From Streptomyces werraensis (GTDB lineage: Bacteria; Actinomycetota; Actinomycetes; Streptomycetales; Streptomycetaceae), in assembly GCA_014656175.1 (NCBI GenBank), contig BNBX01000005.1:138117-202116 (forward strand): a stretch of DNA of 64,000 bases, in the 5' to 3' direction. Every line of letters starts with the position of its first letter. The stretch's first letter is position 1. Both the position numbers and the translations under genes were made by a program. Shown here piece by piece: positions 8,981 through 18,622 of this stretch. The notes below the pieces were generated by a model. The model searched no databases. It worked only from the letters and a program-made list of their open reading frames with translations, and was not told where the DNA came from.

Positions 8981-9862
8981 TCAGTAGCCGAAGGCCCGCG
9001 CGGTGTTGGCGCCGAGCGCGGTGGCCAGGGTGTCCTCGTCGACGCCGCGCACGGCCGCCATGGCACGCACGGTGACCGGCACCAGGTAGGGGGCGTTGGG
9101 CCGGCCGCGGTAGGGCACCGGGGTGAGGAAGGGCGCGTCGGTCTCCACCAGGACCAGTTCCAGCGGGGCGACGGCGAGCGCGTCCCGCAGGTTCTGGGCG
9201 TTCTTGAAGGTGACGTTGCCGGCGAACGACATGTAGTAGCCGGCGGCCGCGCAGATCTCCGCCATCTCCGCGTCCCCGGAGTAGCAGTGGAAGACGGTGC
9301 GCTCGGGGGCGCCCTCCTCCTTCAGCACGCGCAGCACGTCCGCGTGGGCGTCGCGGTCGTGGATCACGAGCGTCTTGCCGTGCCGCTTGGCGATCTCGAT
9401 GTGGGCGCGGAAGGACCGCTCCTGCGCCTCCTTGCCGTCCTCGCCGGTGCGGAAGTGGTCGAGGCCGGTCTCGCCGACGCCCTTGACCTGCGGCAGCGCG
9501 GCCAGCCGGTCGATCTCGGCGAGCGCCTCGTCCAGCGCCGCGTCCCCGCCGGGCTGCCTGGCGCCCTGCCGGGACCACCCGTCGGGGTCGCCGTGGACGA
9601 TCCGCGGGGCCTCGTTGGGGTGCAGGGCGACCGTCGCGTGCACGGCGTCGTACGCCGCGGCCGTCTCCGCCGCCCAGCGGGACCCCTTGAGGTCGCAGCC
9701 GACCTGCACCACGGTCGTCACCCCCACCGACGCGGCCTTGGCGAGGGCCTCCTCGACCGTGCCGGACTGCATGTCGAGATGCGTGTGGGAATCGGCGACC
9801 GGCACCCGCAGGGGCTCCGGGAGCGGCGGCGCGGCGTTCTTGTCGGTGTCGTCGGCAGGCAT
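8981..9862 (-). CDS. TatD-family metal-dependent hydrolase (DNase)
   Basis: This 293-residue TIM-barrel hydrolase has DSHTHLD (metal ligands), [10 protein letters not shown] and VETDAPFL, the metal-binding and active-site signatures of the TatD family of 3'-5' nucleases. The ATG start at MPADDTDKN leaves 10 bp to the upstream zinc-ribbon gene, so the two are probably co-transcribed. The downstream neighbours are the putative rpf relic, then rsmA and ispE. Confidence 0.9.
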   Translation of the reverse strand: MPADDTDKNAAPPLPEPLRVPVADSHTHLDMQSGTVEEALAKAASVGVTTVVQVGCDLKGSRWAAETAAAYDAVHATVALHPNEAPRIVHGDPDGWSRQGARQPGGDAALDEALAEIDRLAALPQVKGVGETGLDHFRTGEDGKEAQERSFRAHIEIAKRHGKTLVIHDRDAHADVLRVLKEEGAPERTVFHCYSGDAEMAEICAAAGYYMSFAGNVTFKNAQNLRDALAVAPLELVLVETDAPFLTPVPYRGRPNAPYLVPVTVRAMAAVRGVDEDTLATALGANTARAFGY

Positions 9863-9872
9863 GCTCCCGATC

Positions 9873-10226
9873 CTACGGAAGCGGCGCGGACCCCTCCCGC
9901 GCCCAGGGGGCCTCCACCGGCCCGGCGGCCGGCACCCGGCGCTCCCGGTGGGCGGCGTCGCGGGCCGAGGCGACCCGGCCCGGCCGGAGGATCCGCACGA
10001 CATGTCCGTCGCAGCTGCGGCAGGTGGGCCGGCTGAGCGGGGAGGGCACGATCCGGCCGTCCGCCACGTACAGCACGAAGGTGCGGCCGTCGGCGTCGAC
10101 GTGGTGCTCTATCTCGTACGCCTGCTCCCAGCCGTATCCGCAGCGCATGCAGGCGAAGGCGTACGCCTCGGTGACGACGGCGGTGGCGCCCGCGCGCAGT
10201 GCGCCCGGTCCGGAGATCTCGGTCAT
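9873..10226 (-). CDS. small C4 zinc-ribbon protein, function unknown
   Basis: The 117-residue product has two cysteine pairs (FACMRCGYGWEQ and PTCRSCDGH) about 45 residues apart, which fits a single four-cysteine zinc ribbon. The C-terminal third is Arg/Ala/Pro-rich and probably disordered. It starts with ATG and ends 10 bp before tatD. It has no catalytic motif; a nucleic-acid or protein-binding adaptor role is a guess. Confidence 0.7.
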   Translation of the reverse strand: MTEISGPGALRAGATAVVTEAYAFACMRCGYGWEQAYEIEHHVDADGRTFVLYVADGRIVPSPLSRPTCRSCDGHVVRILRPGRVASARDAAHRERRVPAAGPVEAPWAREGSAPLP

Positions 10227-10413
10227 GCCGGCTCCTGTCGGTCCGCTGACGGGACGGGCCCGCGCCCGCCCCTGCGGCCAGTGGACTCCCCGGCGGCCAT
10301 GAGCACACGGGCACCGGCGGAGTATTGGCGCCGATTTGGCCGTGGATTACCCGAACGCCCCGGGTTCTTTACCGATCCCGGTACTTCTCATGACGAGGGA
10401 GCGACGTCCGGCG

Positions 10414-11283
10414 TCACCGCTTCCCGGCGTCCTGGGTGTTGCCGGCGTTCTTCGCCGCCACCACCGCGTCGAAGACCTGCCGCTTCGGCAGCCCCGCCGC
10501 CGCCGCGACCGCCGCGATGGCCTCCTTGCGCCGCTCGCCCGCCTCCTCGCGCACCCGCACCCGGCGCACCAGCTCGGCGTCGTCGATCTCCTCGGGGCCC
10601 TTCTCGGGGGCGCCCTCGACGACCACGGTGATCTCCCCGCGCACGCCCTCGGCCGCCCACGCGGCCAGCTCGGCCAGCGGGCCCCGCCTGACCTCCTCGT
10701 ACGTCTTGGTCAGCTCGCGGCAGACGGCGGCGCGGCGGTCGGCGCCGAACACCTCGGCCATCGCGGCGAGGGTGTCGTCGAGGCGGTGCGGGGCCTCGAA
10801 GTAGACGAGGGTGCGGCGCTCGTCGGCGACCTCCCGCAGCCGGCCAAGACGCTCGCCCGCCTTGCGGGGCAGGAACCCCTCGAAGCAGAACCGGTCGACG
10901 GGCAGCCCGGACAGGGCGAGCGCGGTGAGCACGGCGGACGGCCCGGGCACCGCGGTGACCTGGATGTCCCGCTCGACGGCCGCGGCGACCAGCCGGTAGC
11001 CGGGGTCGGACACGGACGGCATGCCGGCGTCGGTGACGAGCAGCACGCGCGCGCCGCCCGCCAGCTCGTCGACCAGTTCGGGCGTGCGGGCGGTCTCGTT
11101 GCCCTCGAAGTACGACACCACCCGCCCCTTGGGGGTGACGCCGAGCGCCTGGGTCAGCCGGCGCAGCCGCCGGGTGTCCTCGGCGGCGACGACGTCGGCG
11201 CCGGCGAGTTCCTCGGCGAGCCGGGGCGGCGCGTCGGAGATGTCGCCGATGGGGGTGCCTGCGAGTACGAGGGTTCCGGTCAC
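10414..11283 (-). CDS. rsmI: 16S rRNA 2'-O-ribose C1402 methyltransferase
   Basis: RsmI methylates the 2'-hydroxyl of C1402 in the decoding centre of 16S rRNA. The 289-residue SAM-dependent enzyme shows the tetrapyrrole-methylase-like fold: LVLAGTPIGDISDAPPR at the N terminus, ISYFEGNE-like VSYFEGNE, LVTDAGMPSVSDPG and AVPGPSAVLTAL. It starts with GTG and is divergent from the protein mannosyltransferase, with 85 bp between them. Confidence 0.93.
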   Translation of the reverse strand: MTGTLVLAGTPIGDISDAPPRLAEELAGADVVAAEDTRRLRRLTQALGVTPKGRVVSYFEGNETARTPELVDELAGGARVLLVTDAGMPSVSDPGYRLVAAAVERDIQVTAVPGPSAVLTALALSGLPVDRFCFEGFLPRKAGERLGRLREVADERRTLVYFEAPHRLDDTLAAMAEVFGADRRAAVCRELTKTYEEVRRGPLAELAAWAAEGVRGEITVVVEGAPEKGPEEIDDAELVRRVRVREEAGERRKEAIAAVAAAAGLPKRQVFDAVVAAKNAGNTQDAGKR

Positions 11284-11368
11284 GCGTCCATCCTCCCAGG
11301 AGCGGACGGAGGCGGGGCATACCGCCCATGCGCGGGACTCACACAGCGCCGTTCCCTACGATGGCGCG

Positions 11369-13114
11369 GTGACCAGTACCGCGTCCTCCACGGACACCCG
11401 CCAGGAGCAGTCGCCGCTCGAGCAGCGGCAGACGTGGCAGCACCGGCTGCGGCGTTTCGGCCACCGTACGTCCACCGTCAGAGGCGACGTCCGCGACCGC
11501 CTGGTCCCGCCGTACACCGAGCCGTCGGGCCGGCTGTGGAAGACGCTCGGGGTGCCGCCGGTGCTCGCCGGCCGTCTCGTCCGCTGGTCGGGGTGGGGCG
11601 GCCCGCTGCTGGTGACGCTGGTGGCGGGGGTGCTGCGGTTCTGGAACCTGGGCCACCCCAAGGCGGTGATATTCGACGAGACGTACTACGCGAAGGACGC
11701 GTGGGCGCTCGTCCACCGCGGGTTCGAGGTGAACTGGGACAAGGAGGTCAACCGGCTCATCCTGGACTCGGGCGGCAACGTCCCGATCCCGACGGACGCG
11801 GCGTACGTCGTGCATCCGCCGGTCGGCAAGTACGTGATCGGGCTGGGGGAGCTGCTCTTCGGCTTCGACCCGTTCGGCTGGCGGTTCATGACGGCGCTGC
11901 TCGGCACGCTGTCGGTGCTGATGCTGTGCCGGATCGGGCGCCGGCTGTTCCGCTCCACGTTCCTCGGCTGCCTCGCGGGCGCGCTGATGGCGGTGGACGG
12001 GCTGCACTTCGTGATGAGCCGCACCGCGCTGCTCGACGGCGTGCTGATGTTCTTCGTGCTGGCCGCCTTCGGGTGTCTGCTGATCGACCGGGACAAGGCC
12101 CGCGAGAAACTGGCCGCCGCGCTGCCGGTGGACGCGGACGGGCGGGCCCGTCCGGACGTGGACGCCGCCGAGAACACCCGGATCGGCTTTCGTCCGTGGC
12201 GTCTTGCGGCGGGCCTGATGCTGGGCCTGGCGATCGGCACCAAATGGAACGGCCTGTACATCATGGCCGCGTTCTGTGTGATGTCCGTGCTGTGGGACGT
12301 CGGCGCGCGCCGGGTCGCGGGCGCGGTGCGGCCCCGGCTGGCCGTGCTGAAGCGGGACCTGGGCTGGGCCTTCCTCTCGACGGTGCCGGTGGCGGTGTTC
12401 ACGTACTTCGCGTCCTGGGCCGGCTGGATCCTCTCCGCGACCGACGGCAGCGGCGGCTACTACCGCGACTGGGCCACCCGCGACGGGCGGGGAAGCGACT
12501 GGTCGTGGCTGTTCCCCGACTGGTGGCGCAGCCTGTGGCACTACGAGAACCAGGTGTACGAGTTCCACGTCGGCCTGTCCTCGCCGCACACGTACGAGTC
12601 CAACCCGTGGAGCTGGATCGTCGCCGGCCGCCCGGTGTCGTACTTCTACGAGTCGCCCGCGCCCGGCGTGGACGGCTGCCCGGTGGACGCGGGCGAGAAG
12701 TGCGCGCAGGAGGTCCTCGCCATCGGCACGCCGTTGCTGTGGTGGGTGGGCTGCCTGGCCCTCCTCTACGTCCTGTGGCGCTGGGCCTTCCGCCGCGACT
12801 GGCGCGCGGGCGCGATCGCGTGCGGCATCGCCGCGGGGTACGCCCCCTGGTTCCTCTACCAGGAACGCACGATCTTCTACTTCTACGCGATCGTCTTCCT
12901 GCCGTTCCTCTGCCTGGCGGTGGCGATGCTCCTGGGCGCGATCGTCGGCCCGCCCCGCTCCACGGACACCCGCCGTGTGGCGGGAGCGACGGCGGCGGGC
13001 GTCCTGACCCTCCTGATCATCTGGAACTTCATCTACTTCTGGCCGATCTACACGGGCACGCCCATCCCGATCGAGGACTGGCGGTCGCGGATGTGGCTGG
13101 ACACGTGGGTGTAG
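11369..13114 (+). CDS. pmt: protein O-mannosyltransferase (PMT family)
   Basis: This integral membrane protein of 581 residues belongs to glycosyltransferase family 39. It transfers mannose from polyprenyl-phosphate-mannose to secreted proteins on the outer face of the membrane. The acidic motif FDETYYAKDAW (catalytic Asp/Glu) lies in the first loop, followed by about ten hydrophobic segments and WNGLY and FLPFLCLAV stretches. The GTG start before TSTASSTDT is the first start downstream of the divergent rsmI. In Streptomyces, Pmt also serves as part of a phage receptor pathway (established knowledge). Confidence 0.9.
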   Translation: MTSTASSTDTRQEQSPLEQRQTWQHRLRRFGHRTSTVRGDVRDRLVPPYTEPSGRLWKTLGVPPVLAGRLVRWSGWGGPLLVTLVAGVLRFWNLGHPKAVIFDETYYAKDAWALVHRGFEVNWDKEVNRLILDSGGNVPIPTDAAYVVHPPVGKYVIGLGELLFGFDPFGWRFMTALLGTLSVLMLCRIGRRLFRSTFLGCLAGALMAVDGLHFVMSRTALLDGVLMFFVLAAFGCLLIDRDKAREKLAAALPVDADGRARPDVDAAENTRIGFRPWRLAAGLMLGLAIGTKWNGLYIMAAFCVMSVLWDVGARRVAGAVRPRLAVLKRDLGWAFLSTVPVAVFTYFASWAGWILSATDGSGGYYRDWATRDGRGSDWSWLFPDWWRSLWHYENQVYEFHVGLSSPHTYESNPWSWIVAGRPVSYFYESPAPGVDGCPVDAGEKCAQEVLAIGTPLLWWVGCLALLYVLWRWAFRRDWRAGAIACGIAAGYAPWFLYQERTIFYFYAIVFLPFLCLAVAMLLGAIVGPPRSTDTRRVAGATAAGVLTLLIIWNFIYFWPIYTGTPIPIEDWRSRMWLDTWV

Positions 13115-13264
13115 CGGGCCGCACACCGCCCGGCGGGAGCCTCACGGGCATCACAGCGGAATAGCGCAATCCGTTATTCGAACTCGAACACGGGACGCTC
13201 GTAGGACAAGCCTGTTAACCTCCGTGCCTACTGCGGCGTAACCCGCGAAGCACGTCACCGAGGG

Positions 13265-13291
13265 TTGTCGATCTGCTACCTTGGGTATATC
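13265..13291 (+). promoter_or_regulatory. candidate promoter of the two-gene membrane unit
   Basis: A TTGTCG hexamer and a TATATC hexamer are separated by 15 nt in an unusually AT-rich stretch 30-60 bp before the unassigned membrane-protein pair. The spacing is short for a housekeeping sigma factor, so this is tentative. Confidence 0.35.
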
Positions 13292-13328
13292 GCACTGAGT
13301 CAACGCAGCTCTCTGGGGGGTGGTTGTC

Positions 13329-14036
13329 GTGGGCTGGGACAATTTCGGAGCCGGTGCACGCGCTGTCCTTGATCCGACGGGGAGGATCTTTCCCGCCCGA
13401 GCGGCGGACCACGGCATGGCGGTGCGGTCTTTTCACGAGGGCGTCGAATCCCTCATTTCCGCGTTGGACGCGGAAACCGATCGCTCCCGCCGGAGCGCCT
13501 CCGAATTGACGGGGCACAAACCGCACGCCGAGGTGTCGAGGTCCTTATCGCGTCTGCGTCTTGTCGCAGTGACCACGAGCTTCCTCTCCGCCGTGCTGAC
13601 ATCGGCACTGGGGCTGGTGTCGCTCGCCAGCGGAACCGACTGGCCCGTCGCCGTGATCTCGGCATGCTCGGTCCTGGCCACGGTCGGCATCGGCGCATTT
13701 TTCACCGCACTGCAGCGCTCACTGAAACAAAAAGAACGAGAACTGCATCACCGTGAAACCGCGATGATCCGCGAAACCCTGAAGCGGATGGCCGAGAACC
13801 AGGTCGATTCACTGGAGGCTGCCAGCCTCATCCGCCGCAGCCGGGTCGATCCGGCGCTGGCGAGCGCATTGTTCATGGAAATCGTCTCGGAGTACGACGA
13901 AAGCGGGCGCAATAGCCCGATCGTCTCCCATTCTCCGAAGGTCAGCGTAGAGCAGGTCATGAAAACGGCAAGCGAAGACCACCCGGTGGTCAAAATCCTC
14001 CGCCGCCTCGCGGCCGACGTGCAGGAAGCACGTTGA
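13329..14036 (+). CDS. unassigned protein with two membrane helices; TTA codon
   Basis: The family was not recognised. The 235-residue product has a soluble N-terminal helix region (about 30-75), a helical hairpin of two hydrophobic segments (about 80-100 and 108-128, ending VGIGAFFTALQ), a charged coiled helix (KQKERELHHRETAMIRETLKRM) and a C-terminal tail. Codon 73 is TTA (13545-13547), read only by the bldA tRNA in Streptomyces. Third-position GC is visibly lower than in neighbours, hinting at later acquisition. The GTG at 13329 has a G-rich ribosome-binding site at 13314-13320; the GTG at 13320 is an alternative start. It overlaps the next gene. Confidence 0.65.
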   Translation: MGWDNFGAGARAVLDPTGRIFPARAADHGMAVRSFHEGVESLISALDAETDRSRRSASELTGHKPHAEVSRSLSRLRLVAVTTSFLSAVLTSALGLVSLASGTDWPVAVISACSVLATVGIGAFFTALQRSLKQKERELHHRETAMIRETLKRMAENQVDSLEAASLIRRSRVDPALASALFMEIVSEYDESGRNSPIVSHSPKVSVEQVMKTASEDHPVVKILRRLAADVQEAR

Positions 14037-14497
14037 GCATGCACGGGGCCGGGGAAACCCCTGATTCCAAAGTGGACGTCGACCAGCTCATCGAACTGGC
14101 CAAGCGGCTGGAGAACGTCCCGAAGGCGACCGTCAAACGCGCCCTCAAGGAGATCAACTACCCGGCCCGCACCCAGCGCATCAACATGTACCTCGGCCAC
14201 GCCACGACCGCGCTCGGAACCCTGGTGGCCGGTGGAGCTGTGATCGCCCTGGTCTGGCTCGCCCACAGCATGGTCCAGGCACAGGAAGCGGGGTACGGCG
14301 TCCTGCTCTGCGGTCTCCCCGCTTCGTCGATCGCCGGCATCTTCGTCATCAGGAAGGCGCCCAATCTCAGGGCGTTCAACTCCATGTCACGCCAACTGGG
14401 ATCGGCTCAGGCGAACCAGGTCCCCCCGGCCCGCACCCCGGCCGACGGAGCCGCCAACGCCGCCAACCCCGCCGACCAGACCGGGAGCGGTGTCTGA
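14033..14497 (+). CDS. unassigned small protein with two membrane helices
   Basis: The family was not recognised. The 154-residue product has an N-terminal amphipathic helix (about 15-45, DQLIELAKRLENVPKATVKRA), two hydrophobic segments (about 58-78 and 86-106) and a disordered Ala/Pro-rich tail. Its TTG start overlaps the preceding stop (TTGA); an ATG two codons on, at 14039, is the alternative start. The overlap and the shared two-helix plan suggest the two proteins work together at the membrane. No enzyme motif is present. Confidence 0.6.
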   Translation: MSMHGAGETPDSKVDVDQLIELAKRLENVPKATVKRALKEINYPARTQRINMYLGHATTALGTLVAGGAVIALVWLAHSMVQAQEAGYGVLLCGLPASSIAGIFVIRKAPNLRAFNSMSRQLGSAQANQVPPARTPADGAANAANPADQTGSGV

Positions 14498-14648
14498 CCA
14501 CCCCTGAGGCCGTCAGGCCAAGGTCTCCTTTGAGACACCGATCGAAAACCGTCGCCCCCTGGTCAGCGCACAGCGCATAGAGTGCTCCACGTACCGGGCT
14601 TTTGAACGTGTTCAGATGACGCGGGGTCCGGCGGGGGAGGATCGCCCG

Positions 14649-16277
14649 ATGGGCAAGGGGGTCAAGGTCGCCGTCGTCGGCGGCGTGTTCGCCGTGATGG
14701 TCGGCGGAGCGGGGTACGGGGCGTACAACATCGTCTCGGCACTGAACGGAAACGGGGGCGGCTCCGGCGCCGCGGAGACGCGCAGGTCGGGGCCGCCCGA
14801 CCAGGACGAGGTGCGCGAGGCGTCCGAAGCGTTCTTCAGCGCCTGGGAGGAGGGGCAGGCCACGCGGGCCGCCTCGTACACGAACAACGCGCAGGAAGCG
14901 GGCGTGCTGCTGGCCGCGTACGGCGAGGAGGCGCGCATAGGGCGGGTCGACATCACTCCGGGCGCCCCGCGCGGCACCACCGTGCCGTTCACGGTGAAGG
15001 CGACCGTCTCCGCCGACGGCGTCTCCAAGCCACTGCGCTACACCAGCACCCTGACGGTCGTGCGCGGGCAGACCACCGGACGCGCGCTGGTCGACTGGAA
15101 GCCGGCCGTCGTGCACCCGGACCTGAAGGACGGGGACACGCTCGTCACCGGAGAGTCCGCGCAGCCGCCCATCGAGGCGGTGGACCGCGACGGCACCGTG
15201 CTGACCAGGGAGAAGTACCCCTCCCTCGGCCCGGTCCTGGACACCCTGCGGCAGAAGTACGGCGACAAGGCGGGCGGCAGCCCGGCCGTCGAGCTGTCCA
15301 TCCGGCACACGACCGACGAGGCGGACACCCCGCTGCTCACCCTCGCCGCGGGCGAGCCTGGCACGCTGCGCACCACGCTCAGCGCCGGGGTGCAGGCGGC
15401 AGCCGAGAAGGCGGTGAAGGACTTCCCTGAGTCGTCGGTGGTGGCGCTGAAGCCCAGCACCGGCGAGGTCCTGGCGGTGGCCAACAACCGCGACGACGGC
15501 TTCAACGCGGCCTTCCAGGGGCAGGTCGCCCCCGGCTCCACCATGAAGATCATCACTGCCGCGATGCTCATCGACCACGGCGTGACCTCCATGAACGGCC
15601 CGGCGCCCTGCCCCGACACCGCGACCTGGCAGAGCCAGACCTTCAAGAACCTCACCGGCATGGAGCCCGACGAGGGCGCCACCCTCGCCAACAGCTTCCT
15701 GCGCTCCTGCAACACCGCCTTCATCAAGCTGATCGACGAGCAGCCGCTCACCGACACCTCGCTCACCGAGGAGGCACAGGAGCGGTTCGGGCTGGGCCGG
15801 GACGACTGGAAGACCGGCATAGCGTCCTTCGACGGCAGCGTGCCGGCCTCCGGCGGCCCGGACCGGGCGGCGAACGCCATCGGCCAGGGCCAGGTGCAGA
15901 TGAACCCGCTGAACATGGCCTCCGTGACGGCCACCGCGATCACGGGCGCGTTCCGCCAGCCCTACCTGGTCTCCCCCGAGCTGGACAACCGTCGGCTGGC
16001 CCAGGCGAAGGGCCTGCCTGCGGAGACGTCGGACCAGCTCAAGGAGATGATGCGGCTCACCGCCACCCAGGGCACCGCGCAGCAGGCGATGTCCGGTCTG
16101 GGCGGTGACATCGGCGCGAAGACCGGTTCCGCGGAGGTCGACGGGAACGCCACGTCGGACAGCTGGTTCACCGGTTTCCGCGGTGACGTCGCGGCGGCGG
16201 CGATGGCCCAGCAGGGCGGCCACGGCGGCGACGCGGCGGGGCCGATTGTCGCAGCCGTGCTACGAGCGGGCGGCTGA
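14649..16277 (+). CDS. penicillin-binding protein (transpeptidase), copy 1
   Basis: This 542-residue class B-like PBP has an N-terminal membrane anchor (about 4-30), an NTF2-like MecA_N domain (about 50-160), a dimerisation-type region, and a transpeptidase domain with all three active-site motifs: STMK (297-300), SCN (353-355) and KTGSAE (491-496). It cross-links peptidoglycan outside the membrane. The ATG follows GGGGGAGGA with good spacing, so the 11-residue longer reading was not used. A close paralogue follows in tandem. Confidence 0.9.
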   Translation: MGKGVKVAVVGGVFAVMVGGAGYGAYNIVSALNGNGGGSGAAETRRSGPPDQDEVREASEAFFSAWEEGQATRAASYTNNAQEAGVLLAAYGEEARIGRVDITPGAPRGTTVPFTVKATVSADGVSKPLRYTSTLTVVRGQTTGRALVDWKPAVVHPDLKDGDTLVTGESAQPPIEAVDRDGTVLTREKYPSLGPVLDTLRQKYGDKAGGSPAVELSIRHTTDEADTPLLTLAAGEPGTLRTTLSAGVQAAAEKAVKDFPESSVVALKPSTGEVLAVANNRDDGFNAAFQGQVAPGSTMKIITAAMLIDHGVTSMNGPAPCPDTATWQSQTFKNLTGMEPDEGATLANSFLRSCNTAFIKLIDEQPLTDTSLTEEAQERFGLGRDDWKTGIASFDGSVPASGGPDRAANAIGQGQVQMNPLNMASVTATAITGAFRQPYLVSPELDNRRLAQAKGLPAETSDQLKEMMRLTATQGTAQQAMSGLGGDIGAKTGSAEVDGNATSDSWFTGFRGDVAAAAMAQQGGHGGDAAGPIVAAVLRAGG

Positions 16278-16409
16278 GCGCACGGCCCGTCCGGCGGGAC
16301 TTTAGGGTGGGGGCCGTCGTCGGCGCGACTGCGCCGACGGGGCCTTGACTCGATCGAGAGCCACGCGGGCCGCGGGGGGCCGGGGCGGGGCGACGGAGGA
16401 CGGACACCA

Positions 16410-18071
16410 GTGGGGAACAGAGGGCGCGCCGGGGACCGGCGGAACATGAGGCCGGTCGTGATCGGCGCGGCGATGGCCGTGCTGATGGGCGGCGCCGGTT
16501 ACGGCGCGTACGCACTCGTCGGGGGCGCGGGAGGGCACGGCGGGGACACCGCCACCCAGGCGGAGACCGTGAAGTCGGGGCCGCTGTCGGCCGACGAGGT
16601 CACCGCCGCCGCCGAGAAGTTCCTCACCGCCTGGCAGTCCGGCCAGGTCGCGGAGGCCGCCGCCGCGACCGACGACCCGGTGGCCGCGAAGGCGGCGCTC
16701 GCCTCGTACGTGAAGGACGCCCGCGTCCGCGACCTCGCCCTCACGCCGGGCGCCCCCGCCCGGGACTCGGTCACCTTCGCCGTCAAGGGCACGGTGTCGT
16801 ACGAGCGGACGGCGAAGCCGCTGACGTACGACAGCACGCTGACCGTGGTGCGGCGGGCCGGGGACGGGGAGCCGCGCGTCGACTGGCGGCCGTCCGTGCT
16901 GCACCCGGAGCTGCGGAAGGGCGACAAGCTCGTCACCGGCGAGGCCGGCACCCCGCCGGTGAAGGCGCTGGACCGCGACGGCGGCGAGCTGACCACCGGG
17001 AAGTACCCGTCGCTGGGGTCCGTGCTGGACGGGCTGCGCGAGAAGTACGGCGAGAAGGCGGGGGGCGAGGCCGGGGTCGAGCTGCGTGTGGTGCGCGGCG
17101 AGGCGTCGAAGAAGGCGGAGCTGGCCGACACGACCCTGCTGGAGCTGAGCGAGGGCACGCCGGGCACGGTGAAGACCACGCTGAGCCCGTCCCTGCAGGC
17201 GCTCGCCGAGGCCGAGGTGGCGAAGCGCAAGCAGGCCTCGGTGGTGGTGGTGCGGCCGTCGACCGGCGAGATACTCGCGGCGGCGAACTCCTCGCGTGGC
17301 TTCAACGTCGCGTTCCAGGGGTCGCTGGCGCCGGGATCCACGATGAAGGTGGTCACGTCCTCGATGCTGATCGAGAAGGGCCTCGCGTCGATCGACAAGA
17401 AGCACCCGTGCCCCAAGTACTTCAGCTACGGCGGCTGGAAGTTCCAGAACCTCGACAAGTTCCAGATCAAGGACGGCACGTTCCGCGCGAGTTTCGCCGC
17501 CTCCTGCAACACGGCCTTCATCAGCCAGGCCCCGAAGCTGGAGGACGACGACCTCACCCGGCACGCCCAGGACTACTTCGGCCTGGGCCGCGACGACTGG
17601 AAGGTCGGGGTGTCCACGTTCGACGGCGCGGTGCCCGTGCAGTCGAAGGCCCCGATGGCCGCGTCGCTGATAGGCCAGGGCGGGGTGCGGATGAACCCGC
17701 TGAACATGGCGTCGGTGTCGGCGACGGTGAAGGCGGGCGTCTTCCACCAGCCGTACCTGGTGTCGCCGGAGGTCGACGGACGTCAGCTGGCGACCGCGCC
17801 GCGCACCCTGTCCGCGGGCACGCTCGCGCAGCTGAGGGAGCTGATGTCGTACACCGCGACCGCCGGCACCGCCGCGGAGGCGATGGCCGGGGTGGACGGT
17901 GAGCGGGGCGCGAAGACGGGCTCGGCCGAGGTGGACGGACAGAAGAAGCCCAACGGCTGGTTCACCGCGTACCGCGGCGACCTGGCGGCGGCCGCCGTCG
18001 TCCAGTCCGCCGGCCACGGCGGCTCCACGGCGGGCCCGATCGTGGCGACGCTGCTGAAGGCGGGCGGCTGA
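16410..18071 (+). CDS. penicillin-binding protein (transpeptidase), copy 2
   Basis: This 553-residue paralogue of the preceding gene has a membrane anchor at about 15-35, a MecA_N/NTF2-like domain, and transpeptidase motifs STMK (in APGSTMKVV), SCN (in AASCNTAF) and KTGSAE. The GTG start follows GGAGGA; an ATG 12 codons in is possible. The 132-bp gap to copy 1 could hold its own promoter. Tandem PBPs upstream of an SsgA-like gene fit a role in growth or sporulation wall synthesis, but this is inferred from context only. Confidence 0.9.
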   Translation: MGNRGRAGDRRNMRPVVIGAAMAVLMGGAGYGAYALVGGAGGHGGDTATQAETVKSGPLSADEVTAAAEKFLTAWQSGQVAEAAAATDDPVAAKAALASYVKDARVRDLALTPGAPARDSVTFAVKGTVSYERTAKPLTYDSTLTVVRRAGDGEPRVDWRPSVLHPELRKGDKLVTGEAGTPPVKALDRDGGELTTGKYPSLGSVLDGLREKYGEKAGGEAGVELRVVRGEASKKAELADTTLLELSEGTPGTVKTTLSPSLQALAEAEVAKRKQASVVVVRPSTGEILAAANSSRGFNVAFQGSLAPGSTMKVVTSSMLIEKGLASIDKKHPCPKYFSYGGWKFQNLDKFQIKDGTFRASFAASCNTAFISQAPKLEDDDLTRHAQDYFGLGRDDWKVGVSTFDGAVPVQSKAPMAASLIGQGGVRMNPLNMASVSATVKAGVFHQPYLVSPEVDGRQLATAPRTLSAGTLAQLRELMSYTATAGTAAEAMAGVDGERGAKTGSAEVDGQKKPNGWFTAYRGDLAAAAVVQSAGHGGSTAGPIVATLLKAGG

Positions 18072-18089
18072 GAGACCCGCGGCGGGCGG

Positions 18090-18452
18090 TCAGTGCGGGA
18101 CCGGCTCCGCCTTCGCCACGTGGGTGAGGCGGAGGAAACGGGACAGGGTCTTGGTGTCGAACTCGACCACCGAGTGGCCCTGGCCGGTGTGGAACTCCAC
18201 CACGGCCTGCACCCGGCCGCACGGCCACACCCGTACGCCGCCGCTGTCCACCGGCGCCTTGAGGCCGTGTTCCAGCAGGTCCCGGTCGACGACCCATTCG
18301 AGGGGCCGCGCCCCGGGCAGGTCCACCCGTACATGGCGGGGGTCGTGCTCGGGGTCGTACCGCAGCACCACGGGGACGGCCCCGTGACTCTCCAGCAGGG
18401 GATCCTCATCCGTCACGATGTGGACTCGCGCGTACTGCTCGATCACGGACAT
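18090..18452 (-). CDS. ssgE: SsgA-like sporulation/cell-division protein (SsgE type)
   Basis: SsgA-like proteins occur only in sporulating actinomycetes and control septum placement, spore-wall assembly or autolytic spore separation. The 120-residue product shows the family pattern: RYDPEHDPRHVRVDL, WVVDRDLLEHGL, VRVWP and VEFHTG. The placement beside tandem PBPs and an ECF metal transporter matches what is known for ssgE, which has been linked to spore release. The ATG before SVIEQYARV was chosen; the longer reading adds an unrelated leader. It converges on PBP copy 2. Confidence 0.8.
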   Translation of the reverse strand: MSVIEQYARVHIVTDEDPLLESHGAVPVVLRYDPEHDPRHVRVDLPGARPLEWVVDRDLLEHGLKAPVDSGGVRVWPCGRVQAVVEFHTGQGHSVVEFDTKTLSRFLRLTHVAKAEPVPH

Positions 18453-18622
18453 CGGTGGGCCCCTTACGCTGCGTCGTGCGCCCGGCAAGGCATCCATGGC
18501 TTATCAGCCGTTTACCCACCCCTGTCCTATCGTGCACCCAAATCGGAATCCGCGCTTCCGAGCGGCCTATATCACAGATGAGGTAGGCGGCAAGCAGGAC
18601 GAGACGTAGAACAAGCCGCTCG

